This document shows, one piece after another, positions 24,401 to 33,137 of a stretch of DNA of 64,000 nt. The notes under the pieces were generated by a model. The model worked only from the letters and a program-made list of their open reading frames with translations, was not told the DNA's origin and did no database searches. Every line of letters starts with the position of its first letter. Positions within the stretch are counted from its first letter, which is position 1. The stretch covers positions 2,666,001 through 2,730,000 of the forward strand of contig NC_067305.1 in NCBI RefSeq assembly GCF_020740795.1, read 5' to 3'. This stretch comes from Apus apus. Lineage: Eukaryota > Chordata > Aves > Apodiformes > Apodidae. Both the position numbers and the translations under genes were made by a program.

Positions 24401-27053
24401 TCCTGTGGGATCTGTTGTAGGTGACCCTAGTTGGATGGACAGTTGCTGTTTGTGAAAATAAGGTGGTTCTTACTGGCTTGTTCTGGGGGGACTTGTATGT
24501 GGAAGACCTGACATGCTGCCTGTGGGGTGCAGACTAAAACTCCCTGCTCTGCCTGCCCAGGGAATGGCAGATGGCAAAGGCCATGTCAGCTGGGAAAAAG
24601 GGATTCTTGGAAATTACAGGCTGAGTGTTTCTCCCAGACAATTTAGTAGTTTATAATAAAGAAGAGAATTTCACTTTGTGTGGTTCAGTTGGCAGCTCAG
24701 GAAGTTTCCTCCTGCCTGGTGATGCTAATTCTCTGCTGGTTGTTTTTCAGACTGAGCCTTAGTGACAGCGACAGTGATAACAGTGCAGATTCCTGCCTGC
24801 CAAGTCGAGAGCCACCTCCTGGTCAGAAACTGCCCCCAGCAAACAATAAGGTACTGCATCCTGCCTGCCCACACAGCTCCTTCCCACCTCTCTTGGTCCT
24901 TGCATTCTGTTCAGTCCTTGGGGTTAGTTCTGCCTTCCACCCAATTTTCCCTATTTCCCTGTTTTCCTCAACAGGTAATTTCTCTCTGCTCAGTGCTGTG
25001 CATCCAAACCATGAAACCCCCCATGTTTTCTGAACTACTTTTGGTCCCTAATGTTGATTTCTTTTACTTCAGGCATCTGGAAGAAAAAGTCCAGAGTCTT
25101 GTAACAAGCCAGAGAAGATCCTGAAGAAGGGAACATATGACAAGGTATGTCTGAGGGTTGGCATCTCCTACAACTGTGGGGTGTTGACTTACATATCTGT
25201 GGAAAACACTTTGTATCAGCCTAGCCTGTTGAGATTGTTTCACCCTGGCAGTTTAAAACCTTGAGGAAGATGAAAAACAGATGTTGAAAGGACAGATTTT
25301 GGAGAGTGACACTGTGTATGTTGAATAGATGGATCCCCAGGTCGTTTCCATATGCAAAATGCAAGATTGTTGGATTTGTTTGCCCTTTGTCTGGCCACTG
25401 CTGCACTGGCAAGTGCTTCTTCATTAAAAGGCGATTTTCATTTGTCTTTGATCTTGCAAAGTATTTTTTTCCCCTCTGGGTGGATAGTTGGACTCAGTGA
25501 TCCCAGAAGGACATGGAGCTCCTGGAGAGAGTCCAGAGGAGTTCACAGAGATGATGGGAGGGCTGGAGCAGCTCTGCTCTGGAGCCAGGCTGGGAGAGTT
25601 GGGGTGTTCAGCCTGGAGAAGAGAAGGCTCCAGGGAGACCTTAGAGCACCTTCCAGGGCCTGAAGGGGCTCCAGGAAAGCTGGGGAGGGGCTTGGGACAA
25701 GGGCAGGGAGGGAGAGGACAAGGGGGGATGGATGAAAACTGGAAGAGGGAGATTGAGGTGAGACATGAGGAGGGAATTCTGGAGTGTGAGGGTGGTGAGA
25801 GCCTGGCCCAGGTTGCCCAGGGAAGCTGTGGCTGCCCCATCCCTGGCAGTGTTGAAGGGCAGGTTGGATGGGGCTTGGAGCAACCTGGGCTGGTGGGAGG
25901 TGTCCCTGCCCATGCAGGAGGGTTTGAATCTAGGTGATCTTTAAGGTCTCTTCCAACCCAAACCATTTCATGATGAGATAGTCTTGCTGATGGTCCTCAG
26001 ACCATCTGTATTTAGGTGCAGTATTTAATCTCCCAGTACCCAGTAAGGATGGAGAAGGCAGTAAAAAAATGAGGGGGGAAAACTGGATTAGTAGAACCAT
26101 GTCTGAAAGGGCCTCAAGTTCCTCTGATCCTCACTAGGGAAGTCACTCTGCCAGCCATGCAAACATGTCACCTGTGTCACTGTGTCCCTGCCTCCCTTAC
26201 AGGCCTACACGGATGAACTGGTGGAGCTTCACAGGCGACTCATGGCGCTGCGGGAGCGCAACGTGCTGCAGCAGGTGGGGATCCCTGCCAGCTCCTGGCA
26301 GGCTGCTGGCCTCTGGCCACCCTCGTGTCCAAGGGGCTCAGCTGGACCCCTGTGGTGCTTGACCTCTCACTGGCCTCTCCTTCATGAGAGGCTCTGGTTT
26401 GAAGTCTTCAAGGGCGCGTTGTGTGGGGCTTGGAGCAGCCTGGTCTAGTGGGAGGTGACCCTGCCTGTGGGAGATGACCCTTCCTATGGGAGGTGTCCCT
26501 GCCCCATGCAGGGGGTTTGGATCTGGAGGATCTTAAATGTCCCTTCCAACCCAAACCATTCTGTGATTCTATGGAATCAAAGATATGTAGAAAAAAAAAC
26601 CAGTCGGATGTGCACGTGATGATTTTGTTGGAAAAGATCCCGAGGTGTGATTTGTGCCTCCTTCCTCTGGCAGCTTGTTGGCTGTCCCAAAGCTGGGACT
26701 CTCTTGGTCTAATTTAAAAGGAGAATTGTGCCCATGTGGCTTTCTGGACTGAGCTACTCAGGCAGGAGGAGCTGGTTTGCTTTTCTGGGAGAGGTTTCCC
26801 TTGGTGTTGCGAGACGTTCTCATCTCTGAGGCCTTTCTGAAGGGCTGAGGAGAGGACTGGGTGGGGCTGCTGAATCTCTCTGGGGTCTCTGTATCCATCC
26901 TTTGCTTGTCTCCTTTCTGCACAGATTGTAAATCTCATTGAGGAAACCGGGCATTTTAATGTTACCAACACAACCTTTGACTTTGACCTCTTCTCCTTGG
27001 ATGAGACGACCGTCCGGAAGCTGCAGAGTTACCTGGAAGCCGTCGCGACATGA
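3335..27053 (+). CDS. MLLT1: MLLT1 (ENL), YEATS-domain chromatin reader, C-terminal 489 residues in ten exons
   Basis: ENL binds acylated lysines on histone H3 through its YEATS domain and links them to transcription elongation factors (super elongation complex, DOT1L complex) in the nucleus. Coding exons are 3335-3417, 13329-13472, 15045-15170, 17685-18230, 22580-22667, 23447-23558, 24751-24850, 25073-25144, 26203-26274 and 26925-27053. All have AG/GT borders and matching phases. In order the protein shows the second half of the YEATS domain, including the GYAGF aromatic-cage motif; a Lys/Ser/Glu-rich linker with an AKKQKK nuclear-localisation-like cluster; a Ser/Asp-rich acidic stretch; and the C-terminal ANC1-homology domain that binds AF4-family proteins and DOT1L. 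The start and about 66 N-terminal residues lie left of the window. It matches ENL rather than the paralogue AF9 (MLLT3) because the AF9 polyserine tract is absent. The visible length agrees with the corresponding part of human ENL (559 residues). Confidence 0.97.
6801..7045 (-). mobile_element. CR1 fragment, subtype A variant
   Basis: Typical 3' part, but beyond cactctcacag it reads ggaagaattttttcctgatg, a variant of the usual ccagaattccctcctcatg. It may represent an older sister subtype. Confidence 0.9.
7150..7548 (-). mobile_element. CR1 fragment, subtype A, 400 bp
   Basis: Starts tatcatggaatggtttgggt and ends ctctcagcctgtctccata. It lies 100 bases from the previous copy in the same orientation. 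Confidence 0.93.
9153..9432 (-). mobile_element. Old CR1 fragment
   Basis: Diverged copy: tcatagaacaccagtttgga, then aatccaccacttcccttggg and ccccttgtcttttccaagtg. The layout is that of CR1 but many differences point to an early insertion. Confidence 0.75.
11834..12077 (+). mobile_element. CR1 fragment, subtype A, 240 bp
   Basis: From ggagattgaggtgagacatg to the tail ccattctgtgattctatgat. It is in the sense orientation of MLLT1. Confidence 0.93.
13329..13472 (+). CDS. MLLT1: MLLT1 exon: C-terminal half of YEATS fold
   Basis: 48 codons, phase 0 at both ends, acceptor tttttag and donor gtaagt. It begins [15 protein letters not shown] and ends [11 protein letters not shown]. The bird residues differ from human ENL at a few positions near the end (RRKLI where human has YKLL). 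Confidence 0.97.
15045..15170 (+). CDS. MLLT1: MLLT1 exon: end of YEATS domain
   Basis: 42 codons, phase 0, acceptor ttaccag and donor gtcagc. It encodes [19 protein letters not shown] and ends KPSHGSK. A CR1 copy begins only about 70 bases after the donor. Confidence 0.97.
15240..15450 (+). mobile_element. CR1 fragment, subtype A, 210 bp, near an MLLT1 exon
   Basis: From gcgtgagggtggtgagagcc to the tail ccattccatgattgtgtga. It begins about 70 bases after the donor of the exon ending at 15,170. Confidence 0.92.
16553..17085 (+). mobile_element. CR1 fragment, subtype A, 530 bp
   Basis: One of the longer copies, from catgagaccccgtctacagc to ttctatgattctaagatgat. It lies 600 bases before the large MLLT1 exon. 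Confidence 0.93.
17685..18230 (+). CDS. MLLT1: MLLT1 large exon: basic/Ser-rich linker with NLS-like cluster
   Basis: 182 codons, phase 0, acceptor ttgtag and donor gtgggt. Translation starts [18 protein letters not shown] and ends DETSFKSE. It is rich in Lys, Ser, Glu and Pro and carries [11 protein letters not shown], a likely nuclear-localisation signal. The region is expected to be disordered. A long open frame on the opposite strand of this exon is only its shadow. Confidence 0.96.
19290..19543 (+). mobile_element. CR1 fragment, subtype A, 250 bp
   Basis: From gcttaaaattggaagaagga to the tail ttctgtgattctatgattct. Confidence 0.92.
20438..20840 (+). mobile_element. CR1 fragment, subtype B, 400 bp
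   Basis: Near-complete 3' end of subtype B: ctcagctgagagaaatggag, aggtttcgcctgaatgtgag and the tail actctgggattctgtgattc. A T-rich run follows directly. Confidence 0.92.
22580..22667 (+). CDS. MLLT1: MLLT1 exon: polyserine/acidic stretch
   Basis: 88 bases encoding [20 protein letters not shown] and onward to NHSQ, ending one base into a Gly codon; donor gtgtgt. The acceptor is unusual: the pyrimidine tract is followed by a run of six G and the intron ends ttaag instead of cag. The reading frame and ENL similarity still place the start here. Confidence 0.9.
23447..23558 (+). CDS. MLLT1: MLLT1 exon: acidic segment
   Basis: 112 bases, split codons at both ends, acceptor tgccag and donor gtggta. 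It encodes [18 protein letters not shown] followed by [13 protein letters not shown], matching the acidic part of ENL upstream of the ANC1-homology domain. Confidence 0.95.
24097..24425 (+). mobile_element. CR1 fragment, subtype B, 3' end missing
   Basis: Matches the 20,438 copy up to ctgtgggatctg, then stops. The last ~80 bases and tail are absent, so it was broken after insertion or its 3' end was lost by deletion. Confidence 0.9.
24751..24850 (+). CDS. MLLT1: MLLT1 exon: Ser/Asp to Pro-rich segment
   Basis: 100 bases after acceptor tttttcag, donor gtactg. Translation is [20 protein letters not shown] followed by [13 protein letters not shown], phase 0 at the end. Confidence 0.95.
25073..25144 (+). 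CDS. MLLT1: MLLT1 exon: entry to ANC1-homology domain
   Basis: 24 codons, phase 0 on both sides, acceptor acttcag and donor gtatgt. It encodes [20 protein letters not shown] followed by TYDK, which is nearly unchanged from human ENL. Confidence 0.96.
25497..25973 (+). mobile_element. CR1 fragment, subtype A, 475 bp
   Basis: From gatcccagaaggacatggag to the tail aaccatttcatgat, lying 230 bases before the MLLT1 exon at 26,203. Confidence 0.93.
26203..26274 (+). CDS. MLLT1: MLLT1 exon: ANC1-homology domain helix
   Basis: 24 codons, phase 0, acceptor ttacag and donor gtgggg. It encodes [20 protein letters not shown] followed by VLQQ, the helical part of the partner-binding domain. Confidence 0.97.
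26400..26575 (+). mobile_element. CR1 fragment with internal triplication
   Basis: The gtgggaggtgtccctgcc segment occurs three times in a row with small changes (26,449-26,505). The copy then ends normally with ccattctgtgattctatgg. It starts about 125 bases after the exon ending at 26,274. Confidence 0.88.
26925..27053 (+). CDS. MLLT1: MLLT1 last coding exon with stop codon
   Basis: Acceptor tgcacag. It encodes [20 protein letters not shown] and ends SYLEAVAT followed by TGA at 27,051-27,053. This is the hydrophobic C-terminal end of the ANC1-homology domain that folds on binding AF4-family proteins, DOT1L or CBX8. The C-terminus is the same as in human ENL. Confidence 0.98.
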   Translation: MVNLIEETGHFNVTNTTFDFDLFSLDETTVRKLQSYLEAVAT

Positions 27054-28353
27054 CGCTTGGCCTGGCAAGCAGCTTTTGAAACTAGAAATCCCCTCGATTG
27101 GTACCAGGAAACAAAACCCATGGAACTAGGCCTTCTTCTTCTCCTGCCTCACCCGAAGCACTGCCTTAGAGACCAGCCATGCTCTAGGAATGCACAGCCC
27201 AGCTGCACTTTCTTGTAGGCTTCAACCAAGCGCCCGTCTCGCTGAGTCTGTCCCCCCGGCTTCACCAGGACGCTCGGGCACAGGTCGTGAGTAAACGAGC
27301 TGCACTTAGCTGCACAGCCTGACCTTTTCTTGGTTTGACTTCAAGCAAACTGTGTTTTGAAGAGCACGTTTCCAGGCATCTCTTGAGAGCTGGAGAAGTG
27401 TGGATGATGTTTTCTTCACCAAACCCAGGGACCCGCCTGCCCGCCGAGAGCTCCGGCGAGTCCCATGTCCTCCAGCTCCTGGAGAAGCAGTTGGTGCTGT
27501 GTGAGCAAGAGTGGCTTTTACAAAGCCAGCCCAGAGACTTGACCACAGAGGAGGCTTCCCCGGGGGTTCCCACTGCTCTGCTCCAGAGCAGAGGGGACAG
27601 ATTCCAGTTTTGATCACTTGCAAGTTAGTTCTGCCACGGTTGGGTACAGGGCACTGCTGCCCCTTGGCTCCTGGTTCCTCTGGAGCATCGTTCCCCAGGC
27701 AGGACCTTCAGCTTCCTGCAGGGACAGTTTGTGCTCTTGGAAGAGGCCTCTAGAATCTGCTGTCTCCTGCTGGGGTTTTGAGATGTCTTGTTTGTTGATC
27801 TGAGCTCCTCAACAAAGTCTCACTCCTTTCAGTCTGCTTTAACTGTAATAGGACTACGAAACTGTAAGCTGTATATTTTATATATATATTATATATATGT
27901 ATGTACTGTATGTATGAGAAGGGCCTAGTTGGGTCTGATGATCTTAAGGGTGTGTTTTTCTGTTCTGTTTTTTTAATGGCTATGGCAGGGGAAGGGCGCT
28001 TAATAAGATTTAACTTGTTTGTTCCAACTGCCTCTTGTGGACAATTTTTAGTGTTTGGAAGCTGAAGAGAGATCTTCAAAGCATTTTGTGCTCTGGAAGG
28101 GACTCACCTGTTGTCTTCTCATCAGTCAGTGTTGAATAACTTTGCCAAAATACGTGATTGGTTTTGTTCTATGTTCTCAAAGAGGAATCTCCTACAGTGG
28201 CCCCTATAGTAGTGGCTGTACTTTGGGAAAACCAAAACAAGGGAGAATTTAAATCTTGGGACACCCCTGGAAAACTGATTTAAAGACCAAGGGAAGGCAG
28301 GTTTGTTTCCTCCTCCCTCTCCCACCCTGCTGCCTGTTCAAGACATGGCAGGA

Positions 28354-28359
28354 AATAAA
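28354..28359 (+). terminator. MLLT1: Possible proximal MLLT1 poly(A) signal
   Basis: AATAAA about 1.3 kb after the stop codon. Use would give a much shorter 3' UTR. No strong GT-rich element follows it. Confidence 0.3.
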
Positions 28360-29420
28360 CACTAATCCAGAATACTTCATGTATTTCTAGTTAAACTAGT
28401 ATTGACTTCCAAGTGTTACCAAGGTGGGCGTGAGGAAAGTCCTGTGGCTTTCATCAAAACTGTGTTACACTCCTGATCCCTAAATCCAGTATTTTTGGGG
28501 GGCAGAATTGCTCCCTTTTTCCAATCAGTGTGTCAGCCTTTGCCAAATGGGAAATGGGCTGCAGGCAGTGAGGGGGGAGCAGGGGTCTGGAGGAGGCCTT
28601 TGCTCAGGAGGTGACCTCCCATGTCTGGGGCAGCCCCACGTTGGGCCCTGGTGGTGGGGGGGGGGTTGGATCATGCCAGGGTTTTGCTGTCCCTTCTCCA
28701 TTCTGGAATTGCAGTCCCTTGTTTTGGGTGACCCCTTCCTTTATCATGGAAATGTTGCAACTAATCAACTTAAGTGGCAATATGATGATAAGCTTGTTTG
28801 AGTTGGGTCATGTTGACCCGATTCCCATTAATTTTGTCTTTGTACCATCTTCCATGTGTCTTGTGTGTGTGTATATATATATATATAAAAAAATTGAGCT
28901 CATGCCAGGTGCAAACCCTGTCACGACAGTGATCTCAGCTGTTTTCTTTCTTGATGGACAATGCCAAGCCTGGAGAGACACCCTGTGTGCAGATGTTCAC
29001 CAAGGAGGTGGAGGACAGCAGGAAGAGGAGGAGCTGCAGCTGTGCCCTGCCTGGGACACATCGTGCTGGAGGAGATGGAGCCCCAGGGGCATGGACCCAC
29101 CTGGGGCCATGTTGGGGTGTGGTGGGTACATGTGAAGGGCTCCTGGGCTCTGCTGGGGTGGTGTGGAGGAGGCAAATCTGATGTGGGCACCACGGGCCCA
29201 GGCTTGGCTCCCTGGGTGTGCAGGATGGTCCCTCTGCCCCCAGCACAGGGGGTTGGTGACAGTCCTGTCCCCAGAGCAGCAGGAGCCAGCCTGAGCCCGA
29301 GATCTCCTGAGGTCTTTGCCTCCTCTCTCCACACAGGTTGTTTCCTCCTGTTGCATCCATGTAGCCCATCCTGGCAGCTCTCCTGGGACTGTCAGTGGCC
29401 TCCAGAGTTCACCCACATGG

Positions 29421-29630
29421 GATCAGAGGTGCCACCTCCCTTCTCTCCCCAGGACTGGAGGTGCCACCTCCCTTCTGTCCTCTGGGTTGGAATCAGAGGT
29501 TCCACCTCCCTTGTGTCCTTGGGATTCAGAGGTGCCACCTCCCTTCTGTCCTCGGGATTGGGATTGGAGGAGCCACCTCCCTTCTGACCCCAGGAGTGGG
29601 ATCAGAGGTGCCACCTCCTTTCTGTCCCCT
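29421..29630. repeat. Short minisatellite in the MLLT1 3' UTR
   Basis: Six copies of a unit of 32-38 bases centred on GCCACCTCCCTTCTGTCC at 29,431, 29,463, 29,501, 29,534, 29,572 and 29,610, separated by diverged spacers such as gggattgggattggagga. Confidence 0.9.
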
Positions 29631-30346
29631 TCTCCCATTAAGATCCAAATGGTCACTCTGCTCCCAACCAGTCCAGGAACACACGTGGGATAGTGTTCCT
29701 GATCCTGGCTGGAAGTACCCGGGGTTCCCACCCATGACTGTGACATCGTCCTGTCCTGGAACTGACTTTATTCATGAAGTCTAATGAGCATTGCTAGGAA
29801 TTTTGTTTGGTTTTTATAAGAAGTATTTTACACATGGATTTTTTTAGACTGTTTATAATCTCCTTGAGAACCTGAAATAGGATTGTCCCCCCCTCCCACC
29901 CCCCGCCCCCAGCAATAGTTCTTTTCCATTGTGTGCACATGCTGATTTGTTACTGAAAAGGTTTCTTGCAAGTACTTAGTTGTTCTACAGAGTTGTTGTT
30001 TTTTGGGGTATGTGGCAGCGTCGGGGACCACAGGAGGGATGATTCTGCCAGCCAAAAAAAATGGTCACATTTGGGCCTCATCTTGTGTCCCCTTTTAGTT
30101 CCAGATGAGGGAGTTTCCCTGTGTAGCTTCTCTGGTTGGACGCTGTGCTGAACATGTACAGGTTTGTTTGGTTTGGTTTGTTTGTTTGTTTGTTGTTTTT
30201 TTTTTTTTTGGTGGATAAAAGTGTTTGTTCTTGTGTCACTTCTTGAGAGCATGGATGGATTCTTGTACTCTAGGAAGGAGGTGGCAGTGCTGCTCTCAGC
30301 ATCACTGCCTCGGGTCTTCGAGGATGTGTAGTAGCTTTTGCTTGTT

Positions 30347-30437
30347 GAAAAAAAAAAAAAAAAAAAACCCAACAAAAAAAACCACAAACAGGAGAAAAAA
30401 AAAAAGAAGAAAAAAAAAAAAAAAAAAGAAGAAAAAA
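30347..30437. repeat. A-rich tract in the MLLT1 3' UTR
   Basis: Long A runs broken by a few C and G bases. It could act as an internal oligo-dT priming site in cDNA libraries and falsely suggest a transcript end. Confidence 0.85.
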
Positions 30438-31143
30438 ATCGATCCAAAATTGGTTTCTAGCCATAATGGTTTTTGTTTTTGTTTTCCAAGGAAAATGGAC
30501 AGAACTTCTCTTACTTCTCAGTGTCCTTCACCTTGTCACTGAAGGCACCACCAAGTGCTGATCAGCCCCCAAGGCTTTCAAAGTTGCTTTGGATGGGATC
30601 ATGTTGGAGGAGAGATCAGGACACAACTTTGCCTTTGGTCTTGGATTCAGGGGCAAAAGTGGGAGCAGGAATGTGTTCCTGTTGCCTTGGTCTGCGTGTG
30701 TGTTAAGCCTTGAGGCTCCGATGACTGGTATAAACTGGTGATAATCATGAGAAAGAAAGGCTAGGAAGGCCTGGCTGGATCCTGAGAGCCCAGCTTGAGG
30801 AATCTTGGACACGGAGGTAAAGAGACTTGGCTGTGCTGTGGTCAGGCTGGAAGTGCAATGATCTCACCCAGCAGTTCCATTGCTGTGCCCGATGGTGGCA
30901 CCAGAACGAGCCCAGCAATCGGTGCAACAATCCAGAAGCAGGTTTGGTTTTTGTTTGTTTTTTTTTTTGTTTGTGGTTTGTTTTTTTTTTTTCTCTCAGA
31001 TCTTGACACGTATTTGATGGCCAGAAAGTTTCACCTTCCCTGGGGGAACCACCCAGCCCTGTGGCCTCTGCCAGCAGAGGCCTCAATCCCTCTGGATCTG
31101 CAAATCCCACCTCTGATGTTGGGAACTGCACTGGAGCTTCTCT

Positions 31144-31171
31144 CCCACCACCACCACCACCACCACCACCC
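31144..31171. repeat. CAC trinucleotide run
   Basis: About nine CAC/ACC triplets in the predicted MLLT1 3' UTR. Confidence 0.9.
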
Positions 31172-31321
31172 ACGTGCCCCACCAGTTGGCACAGACAAAA
31201 AACCCTTCAAAACCCACCCGAAAAAAAAATATCACTGGGTGCTGCTTTCCCCAGGGTGGGGTGGGGGGGGAAATAGCCATCAAAACCTGACAAGATGAGT
31301 TTGCACTCCTAAAGAAAAAAA

Positions 31322-31327
31322 AATAAA
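31322..31327 (+). terminator. MLLT1: Possible alternative MLLT1 poly(A) signal
   Basis: A second AATAAA lies 330 bases upstream of the preferred one, inside an A-rich tract. The downstream sequence is less clearly GT-rich. Confidence 0.3.
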
Positions 31328-31651
31328 TGTAAGTACTTCAACTTCTTAGAGAAATTTTTAATTGTATTTCTGCTTAGAACCGAGGTATTAAATACCTTGT
31401 CACTTGAGGATTTTACCAAGTTGTGTTGGGAAATGAATTCTTCACTCAGCTGTAGGAAATTTCAGCTGGCCCAAGACTTAACTTCAAGGTTTTAAAAGAA
31501 AAACAAAAAAAAAAGATAAAAAGGAAAAAAAAATGACAAAAAAAAAAGACAAAAAATCATGTTTGTAATACGTTCCAGGATTGTTTGTCCTGAATTTTAA
31601 ACTTTTTGTTAAATTTGTGGAACTATGGAGGAATTTTCTAGAAAAAAGTGA

Positions 31652-31657
31652 AATAAA
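31652..31657 (+). terminator. MLLT1: Likely main poly(A) signal of MLLT1
   Basis: AATAAA followed within about 30-50 bases by a GT-rich element (31,683-31,706, gtggttgtggtggttgtttt). This is the textbook arrangement for cleavage near 31,675. Confidence 0.7.
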
Positions 31658-31675
31658 GCAAGATGGAAAAGTCAA

Positions 31676-32904
31676 AGTTGAAGTGGTTGTGGTGGTTGTT
31701 TTTGCTTCTCTGTGGACTAGGAACAGGGATTGTGGCACAGGAGGTGAAAAGCAAAGGGAAGGGAACTGGTTTGAAGTGACGTGGGGCTGGGGGAGACTGG
31801 GAGAATCATGGGATGGTTTGGGTTGGAAGGGATCTTAGAGATCATTAGATCCAACCCCCTGCATGGGCAGGGACACCTCCCACCAGCCCAGGTTGCTCCA
31901 AGCCCCATCCAACCTGCCCTTCAACACTGCCAGGGATGGGGCAGCCACAGCTTCCCTGGGCAACCTGGGCCAGGCTCTCACCACCCTCACACTCCAGAAT
32001 TCCCTCCTCATGTCTCAATCTCCCTCTGCCAGTTTTCATCCATCCCCCCTTGTCCTCTCCCTCCCTGCCCTTGTCCCAAGTCCCTCCCCAGCTTTCCTGG
32101 AGCCCCTTCAGGCACTGGAAGCTGCTCTAAGGTCTCCCTGGAGCCTTCTCTTCTCCAGCCTGAACCCCCCAACTGTCTCTTCTGAAGACCCACCAACAAT
32201 GGGTAGAGCAGAAAGGGGGATCCCCTGGGTCCTACAGTCAGTGCAGGGCTTGATCAGACCTTCCGAAGAACCAAGCCCCAGGTTCCCCCAGAGCCACCTC
32301 CTCCCCATCACTGCAAGGACCTGGAAGAGCCCAGACAGGACCTTCCTCCACAGCCTTAGAAAACGTCCCTTTGTGACAAACACTTCTCAGAACACAGGCC
32401 ACACCTGCTACTTGAACAATACAATTTATGGCTTCATTAGAACTCAAGATAAAACAAGACTCAAAATATTGCACGCACAAACAATGAGGTTCTACTTCCA
32501 GGCTGAGGCAGCACGTGTGGTCACAGAAGACACAGTTGGTGGGTGAAGAGGTTTAAAGTAGCTCAGATGCCACCAGGGTGCAGCTCAGTGCACGTGGGGG
32601 GGAGTGAAGTACATGGATATAAAGAGAAATCTGCCTCTTTCTTTCCCCTCAGCAGGAAAAGCTGCAGTTCCTGATTGGTTTACATTCAGCTCAGGAAAAG
32701 AAAACTTTGGTTAAAAGGTGAGATGGGTTGAAGGTAAAACATTGGATCACCCTTAAAAAAAAAATGGCAAGACAAAAAACTCCAAAGCAGAACTATCCAG
32801 GAATGTCTCAGCTTTGGAACAGAGACACAGGGAAACTCTAGGCACGAACACATCACGCTGCAGTAGCAGGGCCAGGAAAGGTACAGGGCAGGGGAGCAGG
32901 GGCT
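31676..32904. other. Intergenic gap between convergent MLLT1 and ACSBG2
   Basis: About 1.2 kb separates the predicted 3' ends of the two genes. It contains one CR1 copy (31,802-32,185) and otherwise unassigned sequence. A longer ACSBG2 3' UTR reaching into it cannot be excluded. Confidence 0.6.
31802..32185 (-). mobile_element. CR1 fragment, subtype A, between the two genes
   Basis: From gaatcatgggatggtttggg to cagcctgaaccccccaactg. It sits just past the predicted MLLT1 cleavage site. Confidence 0.93.
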
Positions 32905-32923
32905 GTGGGGTGCTGGAGCCTCC

Positions 32924-32929
32924 TTTATT
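32924..32929 (-). terminator. ACSBG2: Likely ACSBG2 poly(A) signal
   Basis: AATAAA on the minus strand about 95 bases after the stop codon, implying a very short 3' UTR with cleavage near 32,905. A GTG/TGT-rich stretch follows near 32,850. Confidence 0.6.
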
Positions 32930-33021
32930 TCCATGGAGCTCAGGGAATCTCCTGGGGAGCCCCAGGAAGGTCCTGGGGAAGCATCCTCGGGGGTTGCTTC
33001 AGCCCCCGGCTCCCCTCGGGG

Positions 33022-33137
33022 CTACGGCTGCGGGGACGGGGCTGGTGGGGTCGGTGCCTCCAGGTCCGCGTAGAACTGAGCGATTTGGTCCTTGTACTTG
33101 AGCAGCACCGCGGGCCTCTTCAGCTTCATGGTGGGGC
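33022..33137 (-). CDS. ACSBG2: ACSBG2 last exon with stop
   Basis: Acceptor ttccccag preceded by a T/C tract. It encodes [20 protein letters not shown], then [17 protein letters not shown] and TAG. The lysine of TMKLKR is expected to be the catalytic lysine of the adenylation step. The Pro-rich end is longer than the human C-terminus, which I recall stops soon after the KYKKQI block. Confidence 0.95.

Larger units (their letters stand above)
27054..31675 (+). other. MLLT1: MLLT1 3' untranslated region (predicted)
   Basis: No coding exon follows the stop until the ACSBG2 gene on the other strand. The stretch holds a TA-rich block (27,870-27,910), a TA run (28,871-28,886), a GCCACCTCCC minisatellite (29,421-29,630), an A-rich tract (30,347-30,437) and a CAC run (31,144-31,171). 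The end is set by the AATAAA at 31,652 and the GT-rich sequence after it. An earlier AATAAA at 28,354 could give a shorter 3' UTR. No CR1 copy interrupts it, unlike the introns and the adjoining intergenic gap, which fits a constrained transcript. Confidence 0.7.

Noticed and set aside
3335..27053. AF9 (MLLT3) instead of ENL
   Set aside because: The long polyserine tract of AF9 is missing, the linker and C-terminus follow ENL, and the neighbour ACSBG2 fits the ENL locus.
28961..29587. 208-codon plus-strand frame after MLLT1
   Set aside because: It lies in the predicted 3' UTR, runs into the minisatellite and competes with equally long frames on both strands.
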